DNA from: Streptomyces chartreusis
GTDB lineage: Bacteria > Actinomycetota > Actinomycetes > Streptomycetales > Streptomycetaceae
Assembly (NCBI RefSeq): GCF_008704715.1
Contig: NZ_CP023689.1
Span: forward strand, 8,742,001 to 8,806,000
Direction: 5' to 3'
Length of the DNA stretch: 64,000 nucleotides
Positions 24,607 to 32,464 of this stretch are shown here, one piece after another. Position 1 is the stretch's first letter; the number at the start of each line of letters is the position of its first letter. Made by a program: the position numbers and the translations under genes. The notes under the pieces are model-generated. The model was not told the DNA's origin, searched no databases, and worked only from the letters and a program-made list of their open reading frames with translations.

Positions 24607-25359
24607 GTGGGAAAGCCGTACCTGCCGCGTCCGCTGCCCGGCGCCGTCGGCCTGTCCCACCTCAGCGCCTACGACTGGGAGGCCGCGGACGGCGTGTGCG
24701 GCGGCAGCCCGCATCTGCATCTGGTGTGCGCCGAGGCGTACGTCGTCACCGGCGGCCGGGGCGCCGTCCAGACGCTCAGCCCCGACGGCTACCGGGACAT
24801 CCCCCTGGAGCCGGGCTCCGTCGCCTGGTTCACACCCGGCACCGTGCACCGCATGGTGCAGGGCGGCGACCTGCGGATCACCGTGCTGATGCAGAACAGC
24901 GGGCTGCCCGAGGCCGGGGACGCCGTCTTCACCTTCCCGCCCGACGTCCTCGCCGATCCCGGGAAGTACGCGGCCGCCGCCGTACTCCCGCCCGGCACGG
25001 GCCCGGAGACCGCCGACGCCGCCCGGCGCCGCAGGGACCTCGCCGTCGAGGGCTACCTGGTCCTGCGCGAGGCGCTCATCGCCGGGGACAACGGCCCGTA
25101 CCTCGAGTTCCAACGCTCCGCGGCCCGCCTCGTGCGTGCCAAGGTGCCCGACTGGCGGGAGCTGTGGCGGGCCGGCGCGCGGGCGGCGGCCGAGCGCACG
25201 GGCGCCCAGCTCGACGCGCTGGCGGCCGGCGAGCCGGCGTATCTCGGCGACGCGACCGCGCACGAGGCCGGGCCCACCAGGCTCGGCGGGTTCGGGATGT
25301 GCGGCCGCCGGGACGAGTACAACCTGCCGGGGACGACGCTGCCGTACGGCGGCGAATAG
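24607..25359 (+). CDS. Cupin-domain protein
   Basis: A 250-residue cytosolic protein. The cupin motif is seen in GGSPHLHLVCAEAYVVTGGRGAV (split, with the His-x-His and Glu metal ligands) and the second motif in PGSVAWFTPGTVHRMVQGG with its His. The C-terminal half is helical (RRRRDLAVEGYLVLREALIAG ... RLVRAKVPDWRELW) and of unknown role. GTG 24607 is chosen because GGAGGG lies six bases upstream; starts at 24562, 24583 or 24586 would add up to 15 residues. Located between PmoA and the ABC-binding-protein gene, it may be a sugar isomerase or sensor for the same substrate. Confidence 0.8.
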   Translation: MGKPYLPRPLPGAVGLSHLSAYDWEAADGVCGGSPHLHLVCAEAYVVTGGRGAVQTLSPDGYRDIPLEPGSVAWFTPGTVHRMVQGGDLRITVLMQNSGLPEAGDAVFTFPPDVLADPGKYAAAAVLPPGTGPETADAARRRRDLAVEGYLVLREALIAGDNGPYLEFQRSAARLVRAKVPDWRELWRAGARAAAERTGAQLDALAAGEPAYLGDATAHEAGPTRLGGFGMCGRRDEYNLPGTTLPYGGE

Positions 25360-25439
25360 CACCGCTTGCTCAAGGGGGGGCACAGGGGGCACAGGGGGGC
25401 CGTCAAGAAGAGCCCGAGGAGAAGAGAGGTGACCTCGGC

Positions 25440-26723
25440 ATGCCCGGACACAGGACAAAGGGGTTCTGCGCTTCGGCCGCGGCACTGGCGCTCTGCGCGA
25501 TGCTGGTGGGCTGCACAGGATCCGGGGAGTCGGTCGGCGGCGGCAAGGTCGTGCTGCGCTACACGTGGTGGGGCAACCCCGACCGCGCGGAGCGCACCGA
25601 GCAGGCCCTCGCCCTGTTCGAGAAACAGCACCCCGACATCCAGGTGCAGACGTCGTTCTCGGCCTACGACGCCTACAAGCAGAAGCTCGCCACCCAGGCC
25701 GCGGGCGGCGACGCCCCCGACGTGATGCAGCTCGACTACCGCCAGATCGACCAGTACGCCTCCGGTGGGGTCCTGCTCGACCTCGGCGAGCAGAAGGCCG
25801 TACTCCGCACCGGCGAGATCGACGCGGGCCTGCTCGCCACCGGCCGGCTGGACGGCACGCAGTACGCCGTCCCGCAGGGCCGCGGCACCGAGACGATCGC
25901 CTACGACGTCGAGGGATGGAAGGCGACCGGCGTACCGCTCCCGGACCGGAGCTGGACCTGGAGCGAATGGGCCGACACCATGCGGACCCTGGCGGAGCGG
26001 ACCGGCAGACCCGGCGCCACCGACCCCGGCCAGAGCGAGGACTGCTTCGAGGTCTGGCTGCGCGGCCGGGGCAAGTCCCTCTACACCGAGGACGGCGGGC
26101 TCGGCTTCACCGCCGACGACCTGACCCGCTGGTGGACCTTCACCGACGAGCTGCGGCGCGAGGGCGTCGTCTCGCCGGCCGAGCAGACCACCCAGCTCGA
26201 CGGCTCCGTCGAGAACACCCCGCTGGGCCGCGGTGAGTCCCTGACCGACGCCAACTGGGACGCGCCGGCCAGCGGTTACCTCGCCCTCATACCGGGCGGG
26301 ATCGCGCTCGCGCCGATGCCCTCCGGCGAGGACGGCACACCCGGCCAGTACTTCAAGCCGTCGATGTTCCTCGGCGTCGGCGCCGACACCGGCCACCCGG
26401 AGGAGGCGGCACGGCTCGTCGACTTCCTCGTCAACGACGAGCAGGCGGCGAAGATCCTCGGCGCCACCCGCGGCATCCCCGTCAACGACTCCGTCCGCAA
26501 GGAGATAGAGCCGCGGCTCACCGACTTCGACGGGACGATCGCCGCCTACCAGGCCTCCCTGGAGGGCACCCTCGGAACCCCGCCGCAGGCCCCGCCGTCC
26601 GGCGACAACGCCCTGCAGACCACCTTCCAACGCGACTACGACCAGGTGTCGTACGAGCGCATGTCGCCCCGCGAGGCGGCCGAGAACTACGTCACCGAGG
26701 CGAAGGCGGAGCTGCGGTCATGA
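25440..26723 (+). CDS. ABC sugar transporter substrate-binding lipoprotein
   Basis: A 427-residue extracellular binding protein. AAALALCAMLVGC is a lipoprotein signal with Cys at the lipobox. The mature part is typical of family 1 sugar-binding proteins: VVLRYTWWGNPDRAERTEQAL, FEKQHPDIQVQTSF, APDVMQLDYRQIDQYA, AVPQGRGTETIAYD and WTWSEWADTMRTLAE. AARLVDFLVNDEQAAKILGA is the conserved C-terminal helix region. ATG 25440 follows AGAGAGG. It is 80 bases from the cupin gene and overlaps the permease start (ATGA), so it is expressed with the two permeases. The substrate is an unknown oligosaccharide or polyol. Confidence 0.93.
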   Translation: MPGHRTKGFCASAAALALCAMLVGCTGSGESVGGGKVVLRYTWWGNPDRAERTEQALALFEKQHPDIQVQTSFSAYDAYKQKLATQAAGGDAPDVMQLDYRQIDQYASGGVLLDLGEQKAVLRTGEIDAGLLATGRLDGTQYAVPQGRGTETIAYDVEGWKATGVPLPDRSWTWSEWADTMRTLAERTGRPGATDPGQSEDCFEVWLRGRGKSLYTEDGGLGFTADDLTRWWTFTDELRREGVVSPAEQTTQLDGSVENTPLGRGESLTDANWDAPASGYLALIPGGIALAPMPSGEDGTPGQYFKPSMFLGVGADTGHPEEAARLVDFLVNDEQAAKILGATRGIPVNDSVRKEIEPRLTDFDGTIAAYQASLEGTLGTPPQAPPSGDNALQTTFQRDYDQVSYERMSPREAAENYVTEAKAELRS

Positions 26724-27646
26724 CCACCACCCTCATCCCCGCAGGGGCGAAGACCGCGGTGCCCCCGAAGCGCCGACGCGAACGGCAGGGCCCCGCCTGG
26801 GTGTTCCTGTCCCCGTGGGTGCTCGGCGCGATCGTCCTGACCCTGCTGCCGATGGCCGTGTCGCTGTACCTGTCCTTCACCGACTACGACCTGTTCAACC
26901 CGCCGCGCTGGGTGGGCCTGCGCAACTACGTCCAGATGTTCACCGAGGACCCGCGTTACTGGCGGTCGGTGACGACCACCCTGACGTACGTCGTCATCGC
27001 CGTGCCCCTGCAACTCGCGCTCGCCCTGGTCGTCGCGCTCGCCCTGAAGTCCATGAAGCGCGGAAAGGCCTTCTACCGGTCCGCGTTCTACGCCCCCTCG
27101 CTGCTCGGCGCGTCGATGTCGATCGCGCTGGTCTGGCGCGCGATCTTCAACGACGGCGGCACCGTGGACAATCTGTTCGGCACCGGCGGCTGGGTGAACC
27201 GGCCCGGCTGGGCACTCATCGCCGTGGCGCTGCTGACCGTGTGGCAGTTCGGGGCGCCCATGGTCATCTTCCTCGCCGGACTCCAGCAGATCCCGGCCGA
27301 GCTGTACGAGGCGGCGGCCGTCGACGGGGCGGGCAAGTGGCGGCAGTTCCTGTCCGTCACCGTCCCCATGCTGTCCCCGGTCCTGTTCTTCAACCTGGTG
27401 CTCCAGACCATCCAGGCGTTCCAGGTCTTCACGCCGGCCTTCGCGATCGGCGCGGGCAAGGGCGGTCCCGCCGACTCGACGCTCGTCTACACGCTCTACC
27501 TCTACGACCGCGGCTTCGTCGCCTCCCACATGGGCTACGCCTCCGCCATGGCCTGGGTGCTGCTGATCGTGATCGGCGCCGTCACGGCGGTGCTGTTCCG
27601 CACCTCGCGCTCCTGGGTCTTCTACACCTCCGAGGGGGACCGATGA
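26720..27646 (+). CDS. ABC sugar transporter permease, MalF/MsmF type
   Basis: A 308-residue inner-membrane protein with six predicted helices. WVFLSPWVLGAIVLTLLPMAVSLYLSF is the first helix (described across residues 27-53); the EAA loop is IPAELYEAAAVDGAGKWRQF, followed by VTVPMLSPVLFFNLV, which contacts the ATPase. It starts in the four-base overlap with the binding-protein gene and overlaps the second permease likewise. No ATPase gene is present in the operon, so the system probably uses the shared MsiK-type ATPase known in Streptomyces. Confidence 0.93.
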   Translation: MTTTLIPAGAKTAVPPKRRRERQGPAWVFLSPWVLGAIVLTLLPMAVSLYLSFTDYDLFNPPRWVGLRNYVQMFTEDPRYWRSVTTTLTYVVIAVPLQLALALVVALALKSMKRGKAFYRSAFYAPSLLGASMSIALVWRAIFNDGGTVDNLFGTGGWVNRPGWALIAVALLTVWQFGAPMVIFLAGLQQIPAELYEAAAVDGAGKWRQFLSVTVPMLSPVLFFNLVLQTIQAFQVFTPAFAIGAGKGGPADSTLVYTLYLYDRGFVASHMGYASAMAWVLLIVIGAVTAVLFRTSRSWVFYTSEGDR

Positions 27647-28503
27647 CCGTGACCGCACTCACCCGCAAGCCCGTCCGCCGGGGCCGGATCGCCCTGCACC
27701 TCGGCTGCCTCGCCGCCCTGCTGGTGATGCTCTATCCGCTGGCCTGGCTGCTGGCCACCTCGCTCAAGCCGGCCGACGAGGTCATCGCGAGCCTCGACCT
27801 GCTGCCCGGCCGGCTGGAGTGGTCCAACTACTCGACCGCGCTGGACGGCGTCAACGAAGTCTCCATCTGGCGGCTGCTGGGGAACTCGCTGCTGATCGCG
27901 GGCGGCGCCGTCCTCGGCAACGTCGTCAGCTGTTCGCTCGCCGCCTACGCCTTCGCGCGTCTGAGGTTCCGGTTCCGGGGGCCGCTGTTCGCGTTCATGA
28001 TCGCCACGATCATGCTGCCGCACCACGCGGTGCTGATCCCGCAGTACATCATCTTCAACCAGCTCGGTCTGGTGAACACCTACTGGCCGCTGATCCTGCC
28101 GAAGTTCCTGGCGACGGAGGCGTTCTTCGTGTTCCTGATCGTGCAGTTCATGCGCGGTCTGCCGCGCGAGCTGGAGGAGGCCGCCCGCATCGACGGCTGC
28201 GGCCCGTTCCGCAGTTTCTTCCAGGTGGTGCTGCCGCTCACCCGGCCCGCGTTGATCACCACGGCGATCTTCACCTTCATCTGGACGTGGAACGACTTCT
28301 TCACCCAGCTCATCTACCTCTTCGACCCGGACAAGTTCACGCTCACGCTCGCCCTGCGCTCGTTCGTCGACGCCTCCAGCACCTCGGCGTTCGGCCCGAT
28401 GTTCGCGCTGTCCGTGATCGCGCTCCTGCCGATCGTGCTGTTCTTCCTCGCTTTCCAGAGGTTCCTGGTGGAGGGCATGGCCGGCTCCGGACTGAAGGGG
28501 TGA
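27643..28503 (+). CDS. ABC sugar transporter permease, MalG/MsmG type
   Basis: A 286-residue inner-membrane protein and partner of the preceding permease. LLVMLYPLAWLLATSLKPADEV is the usual start, LPHHAVLIPQYIIFNQLGLVNT the conserved periplasmic-helix region, and LPRELEEAARIDGCGPFRSF with VVLPLTRPALITTAIF the EAA loop for the ATPase. WTWNDFFTQLIYLF is characteristic of MalG-type proteins. It overlaps the previous gene by four bases and is followed six bases later by the DUF624 gene. Confidence 0.93.
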   Translation: MTVTALTRKPVRRGRIALHLGCLAALLVMLYPLAWLLATSLKPADEVIASLDLLPGRLEWSNYSTALDGVNEVSIWRLLGNSLLIAGGAVLGNVVSCSLAAYAFARLRFRFRGPLFAFMIATIMLPHHAVLIPQYIIFNQLGLVNTYWPLILPKFLATEAFFVFLIVQFMRGLPRELEEAARIDGCGPFRSFFQVVLPLTRPALITTAIFTFIWTWNDFFTQLIYLFDPDKFTLTLALRSFVDASSTSAFGPMFALSVIALLPIVLFFLAFQRFLVEGMAGSGLKG

Positions 28504-28508
28504 GCGGG

Positions 28509-29099
28509 ATGCCGGCACGTGAGGCGGGCGAGGTGTTCGGCCCGCGCATGGCCCTGTTCGCCGACGTACTGAGTGTCGGCCTCGCCACCGCGGTGGCCTG
28601 TCTGCCCCTGCTGACGGCCCCCGCCGCGCTGTCGACCGCCTGCGCGGTGCTGCGCGGCGCCGGGGAGGGGCGGCCCGCCACGGCCGGGCGGTACTTCGCG
28701 CTGCTACGACGACGGCTGCGCACCGGCGACTTCGCGATGGGCGCCCTCGCGGCGGCGGGGGTCCTGCTGCTGGCCGCGGATCTGGCGCTGGCCCGGGCGG
28801 GTCTGCCGGGCGGGTCTGCCTTCGCGGTGATCGCCGCCTGCATCGGGGCGTGCGCCATGGTGGCGGGCCTGCGTGCCTGCGCCCGCCCCGAGTCGCTGAC
28901 CGACTGGCGGGCCGCCCTGCGCCGGGCCGCCCGGGACTGCGTACGGGACTTGGGCGGCAGCGGCCTGGTGCTGCTCGCGTTGGCCACAGCGGTCCTGTGC
29001 GCCTGGATGCTGGTGCCGCTCGCGTTCCTCGCCCCGGGTCCGCTGGCCCTGGCGCTGACCGCCGTGGACCTACGGAGGGACGTCGAATTCATCCCCTGA
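28509..29099 (+). CDS. DUF624 (YesL-like) membrane protein
   Basis: A 196-residue protein with four to five hydrophobic helices (ALFADVLSVGLATAVACLPLL, FAMGALAAAGVLLLAADLAL, FAVIAACIGACAMVAGLRAC and LVLLALATAVLCAWMLVPL). Proteins of this size at the end of sugar ABC operons belong to DUF624/YesL, and the CLPLLTAPAALSTACAVL segment resembles its PxxTapAalaal signature. ATG 28509 has GGGG upstream; GTG 28500 is also in frame and overlaps the permease stop. It is probably an accessory of the transporter; its role is not known. Confidence 0.7.
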   Translation: MPAREAGEVFGPRMALFADVLSVGLATAVACLPLLTAPAALSTACAVLRGAGEGRPATAGRYFALLRRRLRTGDFAMGALAAAGVLLLAADLALARAGLPGGSAFAVIAACIGACAMVAGLRACARPESLTDWRAALRRAARDCVRDLGGSGLVLLALATAVLCAWMLVPLAFLAPGPLALALTAVDLRRDVEFIP

Positions 29100-29228
29100 T
29101 CTCCTCGCATGTCCAAGAGTTAATGGGCAATTGAGGCGCATGCGGTGTGAAAGAGCCGTTCAGGTGTCAATCATCTTGTCATGAACCTGCGGCCCGACGG
29201 GCGGGTCGCAGCCTCATGGAGGTGTGGA

Positions 29229-29681
29229 ATGCACCGCAGACTCGCCACCGGTCTTGCCGCCTCAGCCCTCTCCCTCGTGACCGTCGTCGCCACCGCGGCG
29301 GCAGCCGACGCTGCCCCCGCCGACAAGCCCCAGGTCCTGTCCAGTTGGACCCAGACCAGCGCGTCCAGCTACAACACCTGGGTCGCCGCCCGCAACAACC
29401 AGTCCGCCTGGTCCGCGTACGGGTTCGACTGGTCCACCGACTACTGCTCCTCCTCGCCCGACAACCCCTTCGGCTTCCCCTTCTCCACGTCCTGCGCCCG
29501 CCACGACTTCGGCTACCGCAACTACAAGGCCATCGGCGCCTTCGACGCCAACAAGTCCCGTCTGGACAGCGCCTTCTACGAGGATCTCAAGCGTGTGTGC
29601 GCGAACTACAGCGGTGCGTCGAAGACCGCGTGCAACAGCACGGCCTGGACGTACTACCAGGCCGTGAAGGCCTTCGGCTGA
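29229..29681 (+). CDS. Secreted phospholipase A2
   Basis: A 150-residue extracellular enzyme. The signal peptide is LATGLAASALSLVTVVATAAAADAAPA. The catalytic signature is SCARHDFGYRNYK, with the His-Asp pair of prokaryotic PLA2 and a downstream Asp in AFDANKSRLDSAFYEDLKRVC. DWSTDYCSSSPDNPFGFPF supplies the calcium-loop region. Four cysteines would form two disulfides, as in the known Streptomyces enzyme. It hydrolyses the sn-2 ester of phospholipids in a calcium-dependent way. ATG 29229 follows GGAGG by seven bases. A strong hairpin ends the transcript just past the stop. Confidence 0.92.
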   Translation: MHRRLATGLAASALSLVTVVATAAAADAAPADKPQVLSSWTQTSASSYNTWVAARNNQSAWSAYGFDWSTDYCSSSPDNPFGFPFSTSCARHDFGYRNYKAIGAFDANKSRLDSAFYEDLKRVCANYSGASKTACNSTAWTYYQAVKAFG

Positions 29682-29687
29682 CGAACG

Positions 29688-29727
29688 AAGTGAAGAGGGC
29701 GCCGCTTGTGCGGCGCCCTCTTCACTT
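29688..29727. terminator. Perfect 18-bp bidirectional terminator
   Basis: AAGTGAAGAGGGCGCCGC (29688-29705) pairs perfectly with 29710-29727 around TTGT. It sits between the convergent phospholipase and copA genes, with an A/T-containing base on both flanks (stem ends AAG and CTT), so it can work for both strands. Confidence 0.92.
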
Positions 29728-29739
29728 GGTCCGGAGTCG

Positions 29740-31995
29740 TCAGTCCGTGGCCCGGAACGAGCGCAGCCGCAGGGAGTTGCCGACCACGAACACCGAGGAG
29801 AAGGCCATGGCCGCCCCGGCGATCATCGGGTTGAGCAGACCGGCCGCGGCGAGCGGCAGCGCGGCGACGTTGTAGGCGAAGGCCCAGAACAGGTTCGACC
29901 GGATGGTGCCGAGCGTCCTGCGGGAGAGCCGGATCGCGTCGGCGGCCACGCGCAGGTCGCCGCGGACCAGGGTGAGGTCGCCGGCCTCGATCGCCGCGTC
30001 CGTCCCCGTGCCCATCGCCAGCCCCAGGTCCGCCTGGGCCAGGGCGGCCGCGTCGTTGACACCGTCGCCGACCATCGCGACCGAACGGCCCTCGCCCTGA
30101 AGGCGCTTGACGACATCGGCCTTGTCCTGCGGCAGCACCTCGGCGATGACGTCCTCGGGCGCGATGCCGACCTCGCGGGCGACGGACCGGGCGACGGCGT
30201 CGTTGTCGCCGGTCAGCAGGATCGGGGTGAGACCGAGGGCGCGCAGCCGCCGGATCGCCTCCGGGCTGGTCTCCTTCACCGCGTCGGCGACCTCCAGCAC
30301 GGCCCGCGCCTCGCCGTCCCAGGCCACCGCGATGGCGGTACGACCGGCCGCCTCGGCGTCGGACTTGGCCTGCCGCAGGGCTTCGGGCAGTTCCATCGCC
30401 CACTCTGCGAGCAGCCGTTCCCGGCCCACCAGCACCGCGTGTCCGTCGACGATGCCCTGCACTCCGAGTCCGGGCACGTTGGCGAAGTCCTCGGGTGTGG
30501 GCAGCGAACCCAGCTTCTCCAGTGCCCCGTCGGCCACGGCACGGGCGATCGGGTGCTCGGATGCGTGCTCCAACGCGCCCGCGAGGCGCAGGACTTCGGC
30601 CTCGTCCGTGCGGTCGGCGAGGTGCACGGCGAGCAGGGTCATGCGCCCGGTGGTCACGGTGCCCGTCTTGTCGAGGACGATGGTGTCGACCTTGCGTGTG
30701 GACTCCAGCACCTCCGGGCCCTTGATCAGGATCCCGAGCTGCGCGCCCCGGCCGGTTCCCACCATCAGCGCGGTCGGCGTGGCCAGGCCCAGGGCGCACG
30801 GGCAGGCGATGATGAGGACGGCGACCCCGGCGGTGAACGCCGCCGCCGGACCGGCGCCGTTGCCGAGCCAGAAGCCCAGGGTGGCCAGCGCGAGTGCGAT
30901 CACGATCGGCACGAACACGGCGGAGATCCGGTCGGCGAGCCGCTGTGCCGCGGCCTTGCCGTTCTGCGCGTCCTCCACCAGCTTCGCCATGCGGGCGAGC
31001 TGGGTGTCGGCGCCGACCCGGGTCGCCTCGACGACGAGCCGTCCGCCCGCGTTGATCGTCGCCCCGGTGACCGGGGCGCCCTGCGCGACCTCCACCGGCA
31101 CGGACTCGCCGGTGAGCATGGAGGCGTCCACCGCCGACGAGCCCTCCACGACCGTGCCGTCGGTGGCGATCTTCTCGCCGGGACGTACGAGGAAGCGGTC
31201 GCCGACCTTCAACTCCGAGACGGGTACGGTCCGTTCGCGGCCGTCGCCGCCGAGCACGGTCACGTCCTTGGCGCCCAGCTCCAGCAGTGCCTTCAGCGCC
31301 GCTCCCGCCTTGCGTTTGGAGCGGGCCTCGAAGTAGCGCCCGGCGAGGATGAACGCGACGACTCCGGCGGCCGCCTCCAGATAGATGTTCCCGGAGCCGT
31401 CACCTCGGGCGATGGTCAGCTCGAAGGGGTGCGTCATGCCCGGCTCGCCCGCCGTGCCGAGGAACAGCGCCCACAGGGACCACAGGAACGCGGCGACGGT
31501 GCCGACCGAGATCAGCGTGTCCATGGTGGCCGCGCCGTGCCGCAGATTGGTGAACGCGGCCTTGTGGAAGGGCCATCCGGCGTACACCACGACGGGCCCC
31601 GCCAGCGTCAGCGACAGCCACTGCCAGTACTCGAACTGGAGCGCCGGGACCATGGCCATCGCGACGACGGGCACGGCCAGCGTCACGGCCGTGATCAACC
31701 TCTGCCGCAGCGGCCGCAGTTCGTCGTCCCCGCCGGTGTCCTCGGGCGCGTCCTGGACGGGTGGCGCCGGCTCCCGCGCGGTGTACCCGGTCGCCTCGAC
31801 GGTGGCGATCAGATCCGGCACGGAGACGTCACCGCCGTAGCTGACCTTCGCCTTCTCGGTGGCGTAGTTGACCGTGGCGGTGACCCCGTCCATGCGGTTG
31901 AGCTTCTTCTCGATGCGAGCCGCGCACGAGGCGCAGGTCATGCCGCCGATGGCGAGTTCTACCTCGGTCGTGGGGTCGGACGCGGTGGTGGTCAT
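29740..31995 (-). CDS. copA: Copper-exporting P1B-type ATPase CopA
   Basis: A 751-residue inner-membrane pump. One N-terminal heavy-metal domain carries GGMTCASCAARIEKKLN (about residues 17-33). The transmembrane ion site is CPC in LIIACPCALGLATPTA (about residue 398), the phosphorylated Asp is in IVLDKTGTVTTGRM (about 438), and LTGDNDAVARSVAREVGI plus VGDGVNDAAALAQADLG form the hinge. HP in ASEHPIA is the Cu-ATPase mark. It uses ATP to expel Cu(I). ATG 31995 has GAGGAG. It lies 64 bases after copZ, with a hairpin between that may lower its expression. CsoR-type operators upstream of copZ imply induction by copper. Confidence 0.95.
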   Translation of the reverse strand: MTTTASDPTTEVELAIGGMTCASCAARIEKKLNRMDGVTATVNYATEKAKVSYGGDVSVPDLIATVEATGYTAREPAPPVQDAPEDTGGDDELRPLRQRLITAVTLAVPVVAMAMVPALQFEYWQWLSLTLAGPVVVYAGWPFHKAAFTNLRHGAATMDTLISVGTVAAFLWSLWALFLGTAGEPGMTHPFELTIARGDGSGNIYLEAAAGVVAFILAGRYFEARSKRKAGAALKALLELGAKDVTVLGGDGRERTVPVSELKVGDRFLVRPGEKIATDGTVVEGSSAVDASMLTGESVPVEVAQGAPVTGATINAGGRLVVEATRVGADTQLARMAKLVEDAQNGKAAAQRLADRISAVFVPIVIALALATLGFWLGNGAGPAAAFTAGVAVLIIACPCALGLATPTALMVGTGRGAQLGILIKGPEVLESTRKVDTIVLDKTGTVTTGRMTLLAVHLADRTDEAEVLRLAGALEHASEHPIARAVADGALEKLGSLPTPEDFANVPGLGVQGIVDGHAVLVGRERLLAEWAMELPEALRQAKSDAEAAGRTAIAVAWDGEARAVLEVADAVKETSPEAIRRLRALGLTPILLTGDNDAVARSVAREVGIAPEDVIAEVLPQDKADVVKRLQGEGRSVAMVGDGVNDAAALAQADLGLAMGTGTDAAIEAGDLTLVRGDLRVAADAIRLSRRTLGTIRSNLFWAFAYNVAALPLAAAGLLNPMIAGAAMAFSSVFVVGNSLRLRSFRATD

Positions 31996-32019
31996 CGCTG
32001 CTCCTCGTGCGGGGTGGGG

Positions 32020-32044
32020 CGGAGCCCGGGGCGGCCGGGCTCCG
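32020..32044 (-). terminator. Hairpin between copZ and copA (possible attenuator)
   Basis: CGGAGCCCGG (32020-32029) pairs with CCGGGCTCCG (32035-32044) around five bases. It is inside the copZ-copA gap, so partial termination or mRNA stabilisation would make chaperone more abundant than pump. Confidence 0.6.
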
Positions 32045-32059
32045 CGGGCGGGGTGCGGG

Positions 32060-32275
32060 TCAGGCCGCGCGGCCGGTCAGCTCGTAACCGGCGTCGTCGA
32101 CCACCTCGCCCATCAGGGCGTCGTCGGGCTCGGTGGTGCTGGAGACGGTGACCTGTCCGGTCGCGAGATCGACATCGACCCCGGTGACGCCGTCCAGCTC
32201 GCCGATGACCTTGGTGAGCGTGGCCTTGCAGTGGGCGCAGCTCATACCGGAGACGGCGTAGGTGGTGGTGGACAT
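32060..32275 (-). CDS. copZ: Copper chaperone CopZ (heavy-metal-associated domain)
   Basis: A 71-residue cytosolic metallochaperone consisting of a single HMA fold. The Cu(I) site is VSGMSCAHCKATLTKVIGEL (residues 8-27), and the second half GVTGVDVDLATGQVTVSS and ALMGEVVDDAGYEL is the typical ferredoxin-like fold. It should deliver Cu(I) to the N-terminal domain of CopA, encoded just downstream. ATG 32275 has AGGAGG six bases upstream. It is the first gene of the leftward copper operon. Confidence 0.95.
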   Translation of the reverse strand: MSTTTYAVSGMSCAHCKATLTKVIGELDGVTGVDVDLATGQVTVSSTTEPDDALMGEVVDDAGYELTGRAA

Positions 32276-32311
32276 GGGTTCCTCCTGGGATACGCGGTCG
32301 AGGTCGACCTT

Positions 32312-32330
32312 GATACGGGGTGGGGGTATC
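32312..32330. promoter_or_regulatory. CsoR-like operator, imperfect copy
   Basis: GATACGGGGTGGGGGTATC is an imperfect inverted repeat ending in ATAC/GTAT with G runs, like the copper operators at 32347 and 32395 and lying in the 5' leader of copZ. A third CsoR site here would tighten control of the leftward operon. Confidence 0.5.
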
Positions 32331-32344
32331 CTTGCCGAAGTCCA

Positions 32345-32373
32345 TGTATACCCCTAGGGGGTAGGCGACGCAA
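32345..32373 (-). promoter_or_regulatory. copZ promoter with embedded CsoR-type operator
   Basis: On the minus strand, TTGCGT (32373-32368) and TATACA (32350-32345) are a -35/-10 pair separated by exactly 17 bases. The operator TATACCCCTAGGGGGTA (32347-32363) fills the spacer and covers the -10. This matches CsoR sites (TACCCC-x-GGGGTA), so apo-CsoR would block RNA polymerase until Cu(I) binds. Confidence 0.8.
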
Positions 32374-32386
32374 GCTTGGATCGGGG

Positions 32387-32414
32387 TTGACTTGGTACCC
32401 CCCAGGGGTATCGT
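32387..32414 (+). promoter_or_regulatory. Rightward promoter of the copper-binding secreted protein with CsoR-type operator
   Basis: TTGACT (32387-32392) and TATCGT (32409-32414) form a promoter with a 16-base spacer. The operator GTACCCCCCAGGGGTATC (32395-32412) fills the spacer and runs into the -10. The mirrored arrangement with the copZ promoter means one copper sensor would control both directions. Confidence 0.78.
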
Positions 32415-32464
32415 GAGGTGCATCGAAGGACCGTATCGAAGGATCAGACCCGTAGGAGACCGCC

